Shown here piece by piece: positions 50,056-57,701 of a stretch of DNA of 64,000 bases. This DNA comes from Nocardioides speluncae (lineage in GTDB: Bacteria; Actinomycetota; Actinomycetes; Propionibacteriales; Nocardioidaceae). Numbering within the stretch: position 1 is the stretch's first letter; each line of letters opens with the position of its first letter. The position numbers were made by a program, and so were the translations under genes. The stretch lies in the NCBI RefSeq assembly GCF_003121585.1, contig NZ_QEOO01000016.1, positions 310,001 through 374,000 on the forward strand, in the 5' to 3' direction. The notes beneath the pieces are model-generated. The model ran no database searches. It saw nothing but the letters and a program-made list of their open reading frames with translations, and had not been told where the DNA came from.

Positions 50056-51015
50056 GTGCCACGCACCTCCTTCGCGATCGGCAATGTGCGGGTACGCGCG
50101 GGCTCGGTCAAGGAGGTCGAGCTGCCGATCACCCGGCTGGTCTCGCGGGCCGACGTCAGCCTGCCGGTCCGGGTGGTGCACGGCCGCGAGGAGGGGCCGG
50201 TGGTCTGGGTCAACGCCGCGGTCCACGGCGACGAGGTGGTCGGCGTCGAGGTGATCCGGCGGGTGCTGACCCAGCTCGACCCGAAGTCGTTCCGCGGCAC
50301 CCTGGTCGCCGTACCCGTGGTCAACGTACTCGGCTTCATGTCCGGCGATCGCTACCTGCCGGACCGGCGCGACCTCAACCGCTCCTTCCCCGGCTCCTCA
50401 CGCGGCTCGCTGGCGAGCCGGATCGCGCACCTGTTCATGGCCGAGGTGGTCGCCAAGTGCGAGGTCGGCATCGACCTGCACACCGGCGCCGACCGGCGTA
50501 CCAACCTGCCGCAGATCCGCGCCGACCTCGACGACCCGCGCACCCGGCGGCTCGCCGACGCGTTCGGGGCGCCGGTGATGCTGCACGCCCGGATCCGGGA
50601 CGGCTCGCTGCGCCAGGCGGCCCGCGAGAAGGGCGCCACGGTGCTGCTCTACGAGGGCGGCGAGGCGTGGCGCTTCGACGACTTCGCGATCGACGCCGGC
50701 GTCGCCGGAGTACGCCGGGTGCTCGCCGCGCTGGACATGATCGACGTGGTCGAGGCCGACCCGCCACCGCCCAGCATCGAGTGCCGGCAGAGCGGCTGGG
50801 TCCGGGCCCGCGGGACCGGCATCCTGCAGCTCGAGGTCGACCTCGGCCAGCAGGTCAGCACCGGTCAGCGGCTGGGCGGGCTCTCGGACTCCTTCGGCCG
50901 ACGGGTCCGGCTCGTCCACGCCGACCGCACCGGCATCGTGATCGGCCTGGCCAAAGCGCCGCTGGTCAACTCCGGCGACGCGATCGTGCACATCGCCGAC
51001 CACGAACAGTCCTAG
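50056..51015 (+). CDS. succinylglutamate desuccinylase/aspartoacylase-family hydrolase
   Basis: 319 residues, GTG start directly after the RimB stop. Zinc motif AAVHGDEVVGVEVIRR, arginine/Asp motif RRDLNRSFPG and third zinc histidine in CEVGIDLHTGAD mark the M14-like AstE/AspA family, which cleaves N-acyl or isopeptide-like amides. With RimK and RimB it forms a ligase-protease-amidase module. It overlaps the convergent HTH_42 gene by 4 bp. Confidence 0.88.
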   Translation: MPRTSFAIGNVRVRAGSVKEVELPITRLVSRADVSLPVRVVHGREEGPVVWVNAAVHGDEVVGVEVIRRVLTQLDPKSFRGTLVAVPVVNVLGFMSGDRYLPDRRDLNRSFPGSSRGSLASRIAHLFMAEVVAKCEVGIDLHTGADRRTNLPQIRADLDDPRTRRLADAFGAPVMLHARIRDGSLRQAAREKGATVLLYEGGEAWRFDDFAIDAGVAGVRRVLAALDMIDVVEADPPPPSIECRQSGWVRARGTGILQLEVDLGQQVSTGQRLGGLSDSFGRRVRLVHADRTGIVIGLAKAPLVNSGDAIVHIADHEQS

Positions 51016-52118
51016 AGGCGGATCAGCTCCAGGTCGAGCCACTCCGCCAGCGACTCGATCTCGTCGTCGACGGCGGTCCGCATGGCCTTGGTCCACTCGC
51101 CGTCCTCGTGGACGGCGTCCACCCGGAGCTCGCCGGCGTCGGGCTCGGCGGTGGCATCGAGCTTCCCGACCAGCTGGTCGTCGTACAGGATCGGCATCGC
51201 CCAGTAGCCCCAGCGGCGCTTAGCGGCGGGCTTGTACATCTCCAGCTGGTAGTCGAAGTCGAACAGGTCGGTCATCCGCTTGCGGTCGAAGACCAGCCGG
51301 TCCAGCGGCGACAGCAGCACCGCTCGACCGGTGAACTCGCAGTCCAGGTACGCCGGGTCCAGCCGCCACTTGCCGCGGACGCCCTCGATGACCGCCGGCT
51401 CCCCCACCTCGCCGACGTGGTTGGGCTCGCCTCCCGGTGCCTCGGCCGCCTTGGCGCGGGCGACGCCGAGCGCGTGCAGCCGGCGCTCGGCACGGACCCG
51501 CAGCGCCTCGTCGTACGGCACCACCTCGACGTCGGGGTAGACCCGCTCGGCGAGGTCCCAGATCCGCTCCCGGCCCTCCCAGCCGGCGGCGGCGACCTCG
51601 CCACGGCGCACCATCAGCTGCAGCAGCATCCGCACGTTGCGGTCGTTGTTCCACCCGCTGGACTGCCACGGCACCACGGTCGTGTCGGGCAGCGCCCGCC
51701 GGAGCAGCGGGCCCTCGTCGTACAGCTTGTCGAGGATGTCGCGCCGGCAGTGGTCGTTGGCCTCGACCCAGCCGAGCTGCCACTCCTGCCAGTCGCGCAG
51801 CTCACCCGGGCCCGGCCAGGCCGCCATCTCGGCGCGGTAGAGCGCGATGTCCTCGGCCGGGCGGAGCATCCCCTCCAGCTCGATGAGTACGCCGGCGGTC
51901 GCGGCGGTGGTGAGGTCGCCGCGGTGGTACGCCGATCCCAACCGGCTCCACGCCACCAGCTCCGCGCTCGGGGCCACCGCGGCCGTGGGGTCGGCCTGGA
52001 CCGCGCCGAGGTGGCGCACCACAGCCAGCAGGTCGTCCGGGCGCGGCGCGCTCAGCAGCTGCGCGCGCACCGCGATCCGGCGGGCGTCGCGCGGGGACAG
52101 CTCGTGCACCTCGCTCAC
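51012..52118 (-). CDS. winged-helix (HTH_42) YcaQ/AlkX-like DNA glycosylase
   Basis: About 368 residues from a GTG (VSEVHELSPRDARRIAVRAQLL); an upstream ATG overlapping the TetR gene is also possible. RHLGAVQADPTAAVAP carries the QxD motif of YcaQ-type crosslink-unhooking glycosylases, followed by SRLGSAYHRGDLTTA, NRKR-like RKRMTDLFDFDYQLEMY and KRRWGYWAMPILYDDQLVGKLD (the family C-terminus). Probably repairs alkylated or crosslinked bases. It follows the TetR gene on the same strand. Confidence 0.85.
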   Translation of the reverse strand: MSEVHELSPRDARRIAVRAQLLSAPRPDDLLAVVRHLGAVQADPTAAVAPSAELVAWSRLGSAYHRGDLTTAATAGVLIELEGMLRPAEDIALYRAEMAAWPGPGELRDWQEWQLGWVEANDHCRRDILDKLYDEGPLLRRALPDTTVVPWQSSGWNNDRNVRMLLQLMVRRGEVAAAGWEGRERIWDLAERVYPDVEVVPYDEALRVRAERRLHALGVARAKAAEAPGGEPNHVGEVGEPAVIEGVRGKWRLDPAYLDCEFTGRAVLLSPLDRLVFDRKRMTDLFDFDYQLEMYKPAAKRRWGYWAMPILYDDQLVGKLDATAEPDAGELRVDAVHEDGEWTKAMRTAVDDEIESLAEWLDLELIRL

Positions 52119-52128
52119 GCTCAGGAGG

Positions 52129-52842
52129 CTAGACGGAGGCGCCGACACCCTCGCGTTGGAGATGGAGCTCGATGCCGTCGAGGATCCGCTCCAGCCCGAA
52201 GCTGCGCCGGTCCGCGGAGAGCGGGCGCCCGGCGACCACCTGGTCCAGGGACGGGTAGGAGACGCCGGTCCGCGCCATCACGTCCCGGAGCTCCTCGTCG
52301 GGCCGGACCTGGTCGGTCCAGGGCTGGGAGCCGGCGGCGGTGACGGCGTAGGTGTTGCGCAGGTGGCCGCTGAGCAGCGCGACGGCGTCGACGGTGTCAC
52401 CGCGGCTGAGCCCGATGTCGGTGAACGTGGTCAGGGCGGCCACCGACCAGCCGACCTCGTTCGGGCCGACCGGACGTTCGCCGACGGTCGCGTGCGGCAC
52501 CCACGGGTGCCGGTCCCAGGTCTGCCACATCAGCTCGCACCAGCGCCGGGCCTGGCCGCGCCAGCCGCCGCGAACCCTGCTCAGGTCGGGTGGCTCCCCG
52601 ATCGCCAGCTCGATCATCACGGCCAACAGCGCGGCCTTGCTGTCGACGTACCGGTAGAGGGACATCTTGGTGTAGCCGAGCCGGGCGGCGACCTGCTCCA
52701 TCGAGACCGCGCCGACCCCGTCGCTGTCGGCGATCTCGACCGCGGCAGCTGCCACGTCGGCCACGCCGAAGGCGGCCTTCGGGCCCCGCTTCGGCGCAGC
52801 CCGAAGTCCCCAGAGCAGCTCCAGGGTTTCCTGACGTCCCAT
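52129..52842 (-). CDS. TetR-family regulator (TetR_C-type)
   Basis: 237 residues. HTH: AAVEIADSDGVGAVSMEQVAARLGYTKMSLYRYVDSKAALLAVM (split). The N-terminal extension WGLRAAPKRGPKAAFGVADV and the C-terminal TetR_C-like helices (ALLSGHLRNTYAVTAAG, FGLERILDGIELHL) match regulators of the tetracycline-repressor branch. Divergent from a RibD/DHFR-family gene; a perfect 13-bp dyad between them is its likely operator. Confidence 0.9.
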   Translation of the reverse strand: MGRQETLELLWGLRAAPKRGPKAAFGVADVAAAAVEIADSDGVGAVSMEQVAARLGYTKMSLYRYVDSKAALLAVMIELAIGEPPDLSRVRGGWRGQARRWCELMWQTWDRHPWVPHATVGERPVGPNEVGWSVAALTTFTDIGLSRGDTVDAVALLSGHLRNTYAVTAAGSQPWTDQVRPDEELRDVMARTGVSYPSLDQVVAGRPLSADRRSFGLERILDGIELHLQREGVGASV

Positions 52843-52875
52843 CGAATATTCCTCTTGGAAGTTTGTGTGTCCTAC

Positions 52876-52888
52876 GGATACTGTATCC
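52876..52888. promoter_or_regulatory. TetR operator candidate GGATACTGTATCC
   Basis: Perfect palindrome with 6-bp arms midway between the TetR start and the divergent reductase start; flanking CTAC/GTAG extend the symmetry. Confidence 0.65.
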
Positions 52889-52928
52889 GGTAGACGTAGT
52901 TTTAGCCATCACCGAAGGGATACATGAG

Positions 52929-53477
52929 ATGGGCACCATCGCAGTTCACGAGTTCATCGCACTCGACGGGGTCTACGAGGACCCGAGCTGGACCTTCGAG
53001 TACGGGTTCGCCGACAAGATGGGCGAGACGCTCGGCGCGATCACCGGCGAGGCGAAGGCGATCCTGCTGGGGCGGTCGACGTACGAGATGTTCGCGCCGG
53101 CCTGGTCGACCCGCACCGCCGAGGACGACCCGGGAGCGCCGTTCTTCAACGACACCCACAAGTACGTCGTCGGCTCGCAGCAGCCGTCGGTCGACTGGGG
53201 ACCGTCGACCCTGATGGCCTACGACCCGGAGGCGATCCAGAAGCTGAAGGACGAGACCGACGGCGTCATCTACATCTCCGGCAGCGGCCAGCTGGTACGG
53301 GCGCTGCTCAAGGACGGGCTGGTCGACGACCTGCACCTGTTCATGTACCCGGTCGCGCGCGGCAAGGGCGACAAGCTGTTCGGCGAGGGCGTCGACCCGA
53401 CCAAGTTGGCCCTGAAGGGCTCCGAGGTCTACGACAACGGCGTCATCCACCTCAACTACGGACCGGCCGCGGAGTAG
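52929..53477 (+). CDS. RibD C-terminal/DHFR-family reductase
   Basis: 182 residues. GTIAVHEFIALDGVYEDPSW, AILLGRSTYEMFAPAW and GVIYISGSGQLVRALLKDGLVDDLHLFMYPV (split) are the standard blocks of the dihydrofolate-reductase-like RibD_C family; NADPH-dependent reduction is expected. The substrate is unknown for these stand-alone proteins. It is the first of three paralogues within 4 kb and probably under the divergent TetR. Confidence 0.88.
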   Translation: MGTIAVHEFIALDGVYEDPSWTFEYGFADKMGETLGAITGEAKAILLGRSTYEMFAPAWSTRTAEDDPGAPFFNDTHKYVVGSQQPSVDWGPSTLMAYDPEAIQKLKDETDGVIYISGSGQLVRALLKDGLVDDLHLFMYPVARGKGDKLFGEGVDPTKLALKGSEVYDNGVIHLNYGPAAE

Positions 53478-53504
53478 CCCGGCCCGGACACGAAGGAGCG
53501 AACC

Positions 53505-54143
53505 ATGTCACGCACCCGGGTACACAACCTGGCCATCTCCCTGGACGGCTTCGCCGCCGGTGAGCCGCAGTCCCTCGAGGCGCCGTTCGGCCACGCCGGC
53601 GAGCGGCTGCACGAGTGGATGTTCAAGACCCGGTTCTGGGGTGAGGGCGGTGCCGAGGGCGTCGACGACGCGTTCGCCGTCCGCCACGAGGTCGGGATCG
53701 GTGCCGAGATCATGGGCGCCAACAAGTTCGGGCCGCCCGGCTGGCAGGACGACCCGGACTGGAAGGGCTGGTGGGGGCCGAACCCGCCGTTCCACTCGCC
53801 CACCTTCGTGCTCACGCACCGGCCGCGGGCGGCGATCGAGATGGAGGGCGGGACCACCTTCCACTTCCTCGACGCCGCCCCGGCCGAGGCGCTGGCGGTC
53901 GCCAAGGAGGCGGCCGACGGCAAGGACGTGCGGCTCGGTGGCGGGGCGATGATCGTCCGCGAGTTCGTCGCCGCCGGACTGGTCGACCACATGCACCTGG
54001 TGCAGGTGCCGATCGTGCTCGGCCGTGGCTCCCGCGTCTGGGACGGCCTGGAGGCGCTCGAGGACACCTACGACATCGAGGCGGTCTCCACGCCCAGCGG
54101 CGTCACCCACCTGACGTTCATGCGGAAGGGCACCGAGGGCTGA
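53505..54143 (+). CDS. RibD C-terminal/DHFR-family reductase
   Basis: 212 residues. VHNLAISLDGFAAGEPQS, GAEIMGANKFGPPGW, VRLGGGAMIVREFVAAGLVDHMHLVQVP (split) and LGRGSRVWDGL give the same fold as its neighbour with a longer insertion (TRFWGEGGAEGVDDAFAV). It follows 28 bp behind the first reductase, AAGGAG before the ATG, same operon. It overlaps the convergent SGNH gene by 26 bp. Confidence 0.88.
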   Translation: MSRTRVHNLAISLDGFAAGEPQSLEAPFGHAGERLHEWMFKTRFWGEGGAEGVDDAFAVRHEVGIGAEIMGANKFGPPGWQDDPDWKGWWGPNPPFHSPTFVLTHRPRAAIEMEGGTTFHFLDAAPAEALAVAKEAADGKDVRLGGGAMIVREFVAAGLVDHMHLVQVPIVLGRGSRVWDGLEALEDTYDIEAVSTPSGVTHLTFMRKGTEG

Positions 54144-54849
54144 CCAGCTCCAGGGCGCGCGACGCCAGGGCCGCGTGGATCACGGTCGAGGGGTGGAAGC
54201 CGTCGTTCGCGAACAGGCCGTCGTCGTCCGGGAGCGACAGGTCGATCCGCCGTACGCGAGGACCGCGTGCGGCGGCGACCGCCTCCCCGTCCTCGTCCAG
54301 GCGCGCGGCCCGGGCGCCGAGCGCGTCGGCGAGCGGCCGCGGCAAGGCGGGGAAGGCCCGCATCGGCGGAATCGCGATCAGTAGTACGTCGGCAGCCGGC
54401 GCGGCCTCCAGCAGCGCGTCGAGCAGGTCGCCGAGCTCGCGCCGCCACCGCTTCCGGGAGTGGAGGTCCTTGGTGTCGTTGACGCCAACCGACAGCACGA
54501 CCAGGTCGGCGTCGGCCAGCGCTGCCGGGTCGACCAGGCCCGCCACCTCGCCGGCCGTCAGGCCGGTCTGGGCGAGCACCCGCCAGGCGACGCTCACCTC
54601 GTCCCGCTCCGCCCACCGCTCGGCGAGCAGGCCGGCGATCGACTCCCGGTGATCGGCGAGACCGACGCCGGCCGCCAGGCTGTCGCCGACCACGACCAGT
54701 CGCCGTACGTCGCCGGTGCCGGTCCCGGCAGTGCCGGCGGTGCTCGCGGCCTCCGGCAGCCGCGGGGTACGCCGTCGTACCAGGAGTCCTTGCGCCAGCA
54801 GGACCGGCAGCAGCGCCGTCGTCAGCGCTCCGCCCAGCGCACTCCTCAT
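54118..54849 (-). CDS. SGNH/GDSL-family hydrolase
   Basis: 243 residues. Block I GDS in LVVVGDSLAAGVGL, block III VLSVGVNDTKDL and block V DGFHPS (catalytic D and H) are intact. An N-terminal hydrophobic segment (LGGALTTALLPVLLAQGLLV) probably anchors or exports it. Likely an esterase or deacetylase. It follows the SnoaL-like gene with a 4-bp overlap. Confidence 0.88.
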   Translation of the reverse strand: MRSALGGALTTALLPVLLAQGLLVRRRTPRLPEAASTAGTAGTGTGDVRRLVVVGDSLAAGVGLADHRESIAGLLAERWAERDEVSVAWRVLAQTGLTAGEVAGLVDPAALADADLVVLSVGVNDTKDLHSRKRWRRELGDLLDALLEAAPAADVLLIAIPPMRAFPALPRPLADALGARAARLDEDGEAVAAARGPRVRRIDLSLPDDDGLFANDGFHPSTVIHAALASRALELVSPRCPSA

Positions 54850-55238
54850 GCCGACATGGCCTCTTGGGTGATCCGCTCGAACTGGGCGGCCATCGCCTCC
54901 GACAGCGCGGTCGCCGCCGACAGCGGGCGCACCATCACCACGAAGTCGTCGATCTTGCCGTCGTCGTCGAGATGGAGGAAGTCGCAGCCGTTGATCTGCT
55001 TGCCGGCGACGGTGGCCTGGAAGACCAGCGCGGAGTCGCGCCCGTCGCTGCTGGTGATCTCGCGGACGTAGCGGAAATCCTCGAAGACCCGGGTCACTCC
55101 GCGCAGGATCGCGGCGGTGATCACCTTGCCCTCGTAGGGCTTGAACGCGACCGGGCTGGTGAAGCGGACGCCGTCGGCCAGCAGCGCCTCCATGGCGGCG
55201 TGATCGCCCGCCTCGACGGCCTCACGGAACTCCCGCAT
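54846..55238 (-). CDS. SnoaL-like/NTF2-fold protein
   Basis: 130 residues from MREFREAVEAGDHAAMEALL; the ATG has AGGAG 7 bases upstream, better than the ATG six codons earlier. The cone-shaped NTF2 fold shows in DGVRFTSPVAFKPYEG and CDFLHLDDDGKIDDFVVMVRP, a hallmark of SnoaL_2 proteins. Function unknown. Its promoter region contains a repeated CAAYTTGTTGARTAG motif and a large palindromic repeat, shared with the divergent PadR gene. Confidence 0.85.
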   Translation of the reverse strand: MREFREAVEAGDHAAMEALLADGVRFTSPVAFKPYEGKVITAAILRGVTRVFEDFRYVREITSSDGRDSALVFQATVAGKQINGCDFLHLDDDGKIDDFVVMVRPLSAATALSEAMAAQFERITQEAMSA

Positions 55239-55253
55239 CGCTACTCCTATAGT

Positions 55254-55302
55254 CAATTTGTTGAATAGGTCTGCGGCTCAGTATAGGCAACTTGTTGAGT
55301 AG
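55254..55302. promoter_or_regulatory. two CAAYTTGTTGARTAG sites (PadR operator candidates)
   Basis: CAATTTGTTGAATAG (55254-55268) and CAACTTGTTGAGTAG (55288-55302), starts 34 bp apart, in the divergent SnoaL/PadR promoter region. Confidence 0.5.
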
Positions 55303-55464
55303 ATGACTAAGTCCAAGGGGTCGCGCATGCGAGCGTCGCTCAGCGCGTGCGCTGGCAAGGCGCCGGAGCGAAGGCGGGCCGGCGGCCCGTCGAGCGACGG
55401 CAACGCCGCCAGCGTGCGTGATGAGCGGCGCGCAGCGCGCGAGCCCTTGGACTTAGTCATCTAC
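55299..55464. repeat. 166-bp palindromic element with 21-bp terminal inverted repeats
   Basis: Ends GTAGATGACTAAGTCCAAGG(G) and the exact complement. The interior is itself palindromic (GCGCATGCGAGCG type, GGGCCGGCGGCCC centre). No transposase. It abuts the PadR start on one side and one motif copy on the other. MITE-like or a stable foldback. Confidence 0.85.
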
Positions 55465-55473
55465 GCTGCCGGG

Positions 55474-56049
55474 ATGGCGCTGAAGAACGCGATCCTGGCC
55501 GCGCTGCTGGACGGTGAGGCGTCGGGGTACGACCTGGCCAAGGAGTTCGACGCCTCGGTCGCCAACTTCTGGATGGCCACCCCGCAGCAGCTCTACCGCG
55601 AGCTGGACCGACTCGAGGGCGCCGGACTGGTCGCCGCCACCGTGGTCGAACAGGAGCGCCGGCCCAACAAACGCGTCTTCCGGCTCACCGCCCGCGGCGC
55701 CGAGACCCTCGCCGCCTTCACCCGGCGACACCCGAAGCCGACCGCGATCCGCGACGAGCTGATGGTCCAGGTGCAGGCCGTGGACCACGGCGACGCCGCC
55801 GCGGTCCGCGCCGTACTCCAGGAGCGGCTGGAGCGCACGCGCGGCAAGCTCGAGCGCTACCAACGGCTCCAGGCCCGGCTCCTCGACGGCCGGACCGAGG
55901 ACGATTATCTCGACGAGGCGGCGCGGATCGGTCCCTACCTGACCCTGCGGCGCGGCATCGTCTTCGAGGAGGAGAACGCGCGCTGGTACCGGCTGGCGAT
56001 CCGCGCCCTCGACCGGCGCACCTCCGGCCGCACCGGCGGCAACAGGTGA
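55474..56049 (+). CDS. PadR-family transcriptional regulator
   Basis: 191 residues from MALKNAILAALLDGEASGYDLAKEF; an upstream in-frame ATG would read through the palindromic element and is rejected. PadR winged helix: FWMATPQQLYRELDRLEGAGLV, RRPNKRVFRLTARG. The C-terminal Vir_act_alpha_C helices (LERTRGKLERYQRLQARLL, RWYRLAIRALDRR) mediate dimerisation. Likely represses the divergent SnoaL-SGNH genes or the DHFR-family gene downstream. Confidence 0.88.
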   Translation: MALKNAILAALLDGEASGYDLAKEFDASVANFWMATPQQLYRELDRLEGAGLVAATVVEQERRPNKRVFRLTARGAETLAAFTRRHPKPTAIRDELMVQVQAVDHGDAAAVRAVLQERLERTRGKLERYQRLQARLLDGRTEDDYLDEAARIGPYLTLRRGIVFEEENARWYRLAIRALDRRTSGRTGGNR

Positions 56050-56138
56050 GCAGAACTTCTCGCGCCGAAGTGTCGTGATGTGGTGGGCTCGTTCGTAGCC
56101 CTGGTGACAACGCTCAACCACTACGAAGGAGCCCCACC

Positions 56139-56699
56139 ATGCGCAAGCTGATCGTCACCGAGTTCATCTCCCTCGACGGCGTCGTCGACTCCCCCGGCGG
56201 CGGCGACTACGCCCACGCCGGCTGGACGTTCAAGGACGTCAAGCCCAGCAAGACGGCGTACGACATCAAGGGCCGGGAGCAGGAGGACGCCACCGCCCTG
56301 CTGTTCGGGAGGAAGAGCTACGACGAGTTCTCCCCGGTCTGGCCGGCGATGCCGGAGTTCGCCGAGTACAACGCGATGCCGAAGTACGTCGTCTCCACCA
56401 CACTCGAGAACCCGGAGTGGAACAACACCTCCGTACTCCGCTCCCTAGACGACGTCGCCGCGCTGAAGGAGAGCGACGGCGGCGCGATCTACGTGCACGG
56501 CAGCGCCAACCTCGCCCAGAACCTCGCCGCCGCCGGCCTCGTCGATCGCTACAACCTGCTGATCTTCCCGCTGATGCTCGGCAGCGGCGGCAAGCGCCTG
56601 TTCGCCGACGACGCCGCCAAGCAGAAGCTCACCCTCGTCGAGCACGAGGCCTACGACAACGGCATCCAGCTTGCGGTGTACGACGTCGTCCGCGACTGA
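56139..56699 (+). CDS. RibD C-terminal/DHFR-family reductase
   Basis: 186 residues. KLIVTEFISLDGVVDSPGG, TALLFGRKSYDEFSPVWP and AIYVHGSANLAQNLAAAGLVDRYNLLIFP (split) with LGSGGKRLF are the family blocks. Third member of the family in this region, 90 bp after the PadR gene. NADPH-dependent reductase of unknown substrate. Confidence 0.88.
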   Translation: MRKLIVTEFISLDGVVDSPGGGDYAHAGWTFKDVKPSKTAYDIKGREQEDATALLFGRKSYDEFSPVWPAMPEFAEYNAMPKYVVSTTLENPEWNNTSVLRSLDDVAALKESDGGAIYVHGSANLAQNLAAAGLVDRYNLLIFPLMLGSGGKRLFADDAAKQKLTLVEHEAYDNGIQLAVYDVVRD

Positions 56700-56711
56700 G
56701 CCGACGAACGG

Positions 56712-57059
56712 TCAGTCGGCCGCTTCACTCAACAGATCCTGGAGCCGCGCTCCCAGGTCCCCGACGAAGTTCGTGGCGTAGTCCCAGACTCGACGGTTGT
56801 CGAGGACGTCATAGCCATGAGCGATCACGTTGCGGAACGCCACGACCTTGGCCAGGTCGGGGACCTGGGAGGCGAGCCGCTCGTCGTACCTCTTCACTCG
56901 GTTGAGCGCCTCGCCCAACACCTCGAACTGGCGTTCAACGGCGGACCTTAGCAACGCGTTCGACTCGTAGTCCTCGAACGTGTTGCCCGAAACGAACTCG
57001 GTGACCAGCCGTGCTGCGCGCTCGGCGTCCCACAGGGCCGCCGCTGCCTCAAGCGGCAT
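56712..57059 (-). CDS. HEPN-domain toxin (HepT-like)
   Basis: 115 residues. RSAVERQFEVLGEALNRV and FRNVIAHGYDVLDNRRVW place the RX4HXY motif (RNVIAHGY) of HepT RNases near residue 80. HepT degrades RNA and is silenced by AMPylation of that tyrosine by MntA. Its start lies inside the end of the MNT gene (11-bp overlap), the usual order for this type VII toxin-antitoxin pair. Confidence 0.88.
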   Translation of the reverse strand: MPLEAAAALWDAERAARLVTEFVSGNTFEDYESNALLRSAVERQFEVLGEALNRVKRYDERLASQVPDLAKVVAFRNVIAHGYDVLDNRRVWDYATNFVGDLGARLQDLLSEAAD

Positions 57060-57348
57060 AGACGTCCTCGGCGGACCGGGCGATCGTCTCGGCGAAGTAG
57101 GGGTTCTCGATCGCCGACGCCTCCACGAGATCCACTGGGCGGTCGAAGTGCTTCTCGAGTGCCTGCAGCAGGTCGAAGTATTGGTCGATCCCCGGCTCTG
57201 CCACCGGCTCGAACTCCACCACGAAGTCCACATCGCTGGTGACCGGGTCGAACTGGTCGGTGAGGGCAGACCCGAACACGCGGAGCCGACGCACGCCATG
57301 CTGGCGGCACAACTCCGCGATCGCGTCACGGTCGATTGTCAGCGCCAT
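57049..57348 (-). CDS. MNT-domain nucleotidyltransferase antitoxin (MntA-like)
   Basis: 99 residues from MALTIDRDAIAELC, GGGAGG just upstream. VFGSALTDQFDPVTSDVDFVVEF carries the GS...DxD nucleotidyltransferase site; the spacing between GS and DVD is 11 residues, one more than the common GSX10DXD. It should AMPylate the HepT partner. Small C-terminal helix (QYFDLLQALEKHFDRPVDLV) as in the family. Confidence 0.88.
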   Translation of the reverse strand: MALTIDRDAIAELCRQHGVRRLRVFGSALTDQFDPVTSDVDFVVEFEPVAEPGIDQYFDLLQALEKHFDRPVDLVEASAIENPYFAETIARSAEDVYAA

Positions 57349-57701
57349 CTCGCCTCCCATCTCGCCTCATTGTGGCCGAACCTGCCGCCAATCAGTGAGT
57401 ACGGCGTGCTCGGCCGACTCATCGGCGGGCGCCGCAGCCTGCGCGTAGGAGGGCCAATTGGGCCTCAACGCATAGCTTCCCTGGGCTAGGTCCAGTGCCC
57501 GTGCGGAGGAGGTTTCGCTGTCCCCAAGCGGGATCATGCAACGCCGCGTAGCATCCTGACCTGCTAGGCGACGGCGTACCTGTCCATGGTCACGATGGGA
57601 AGTGCTTCACCGGTGTGCGAGTGGCCCTTTCGGGGGATGGCGTCTGGTCCGGCGGAGTGCGAAAGTGAGTTCATCCGCACGCTTCCGAAGGAAGCTCCGC
57701 C

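Noticed and set aside
55303..55473. N-terminal extension of the PadR protein
   Set aside because: It translates the palindromic element; family members start at the MALKNAIL-type helix.
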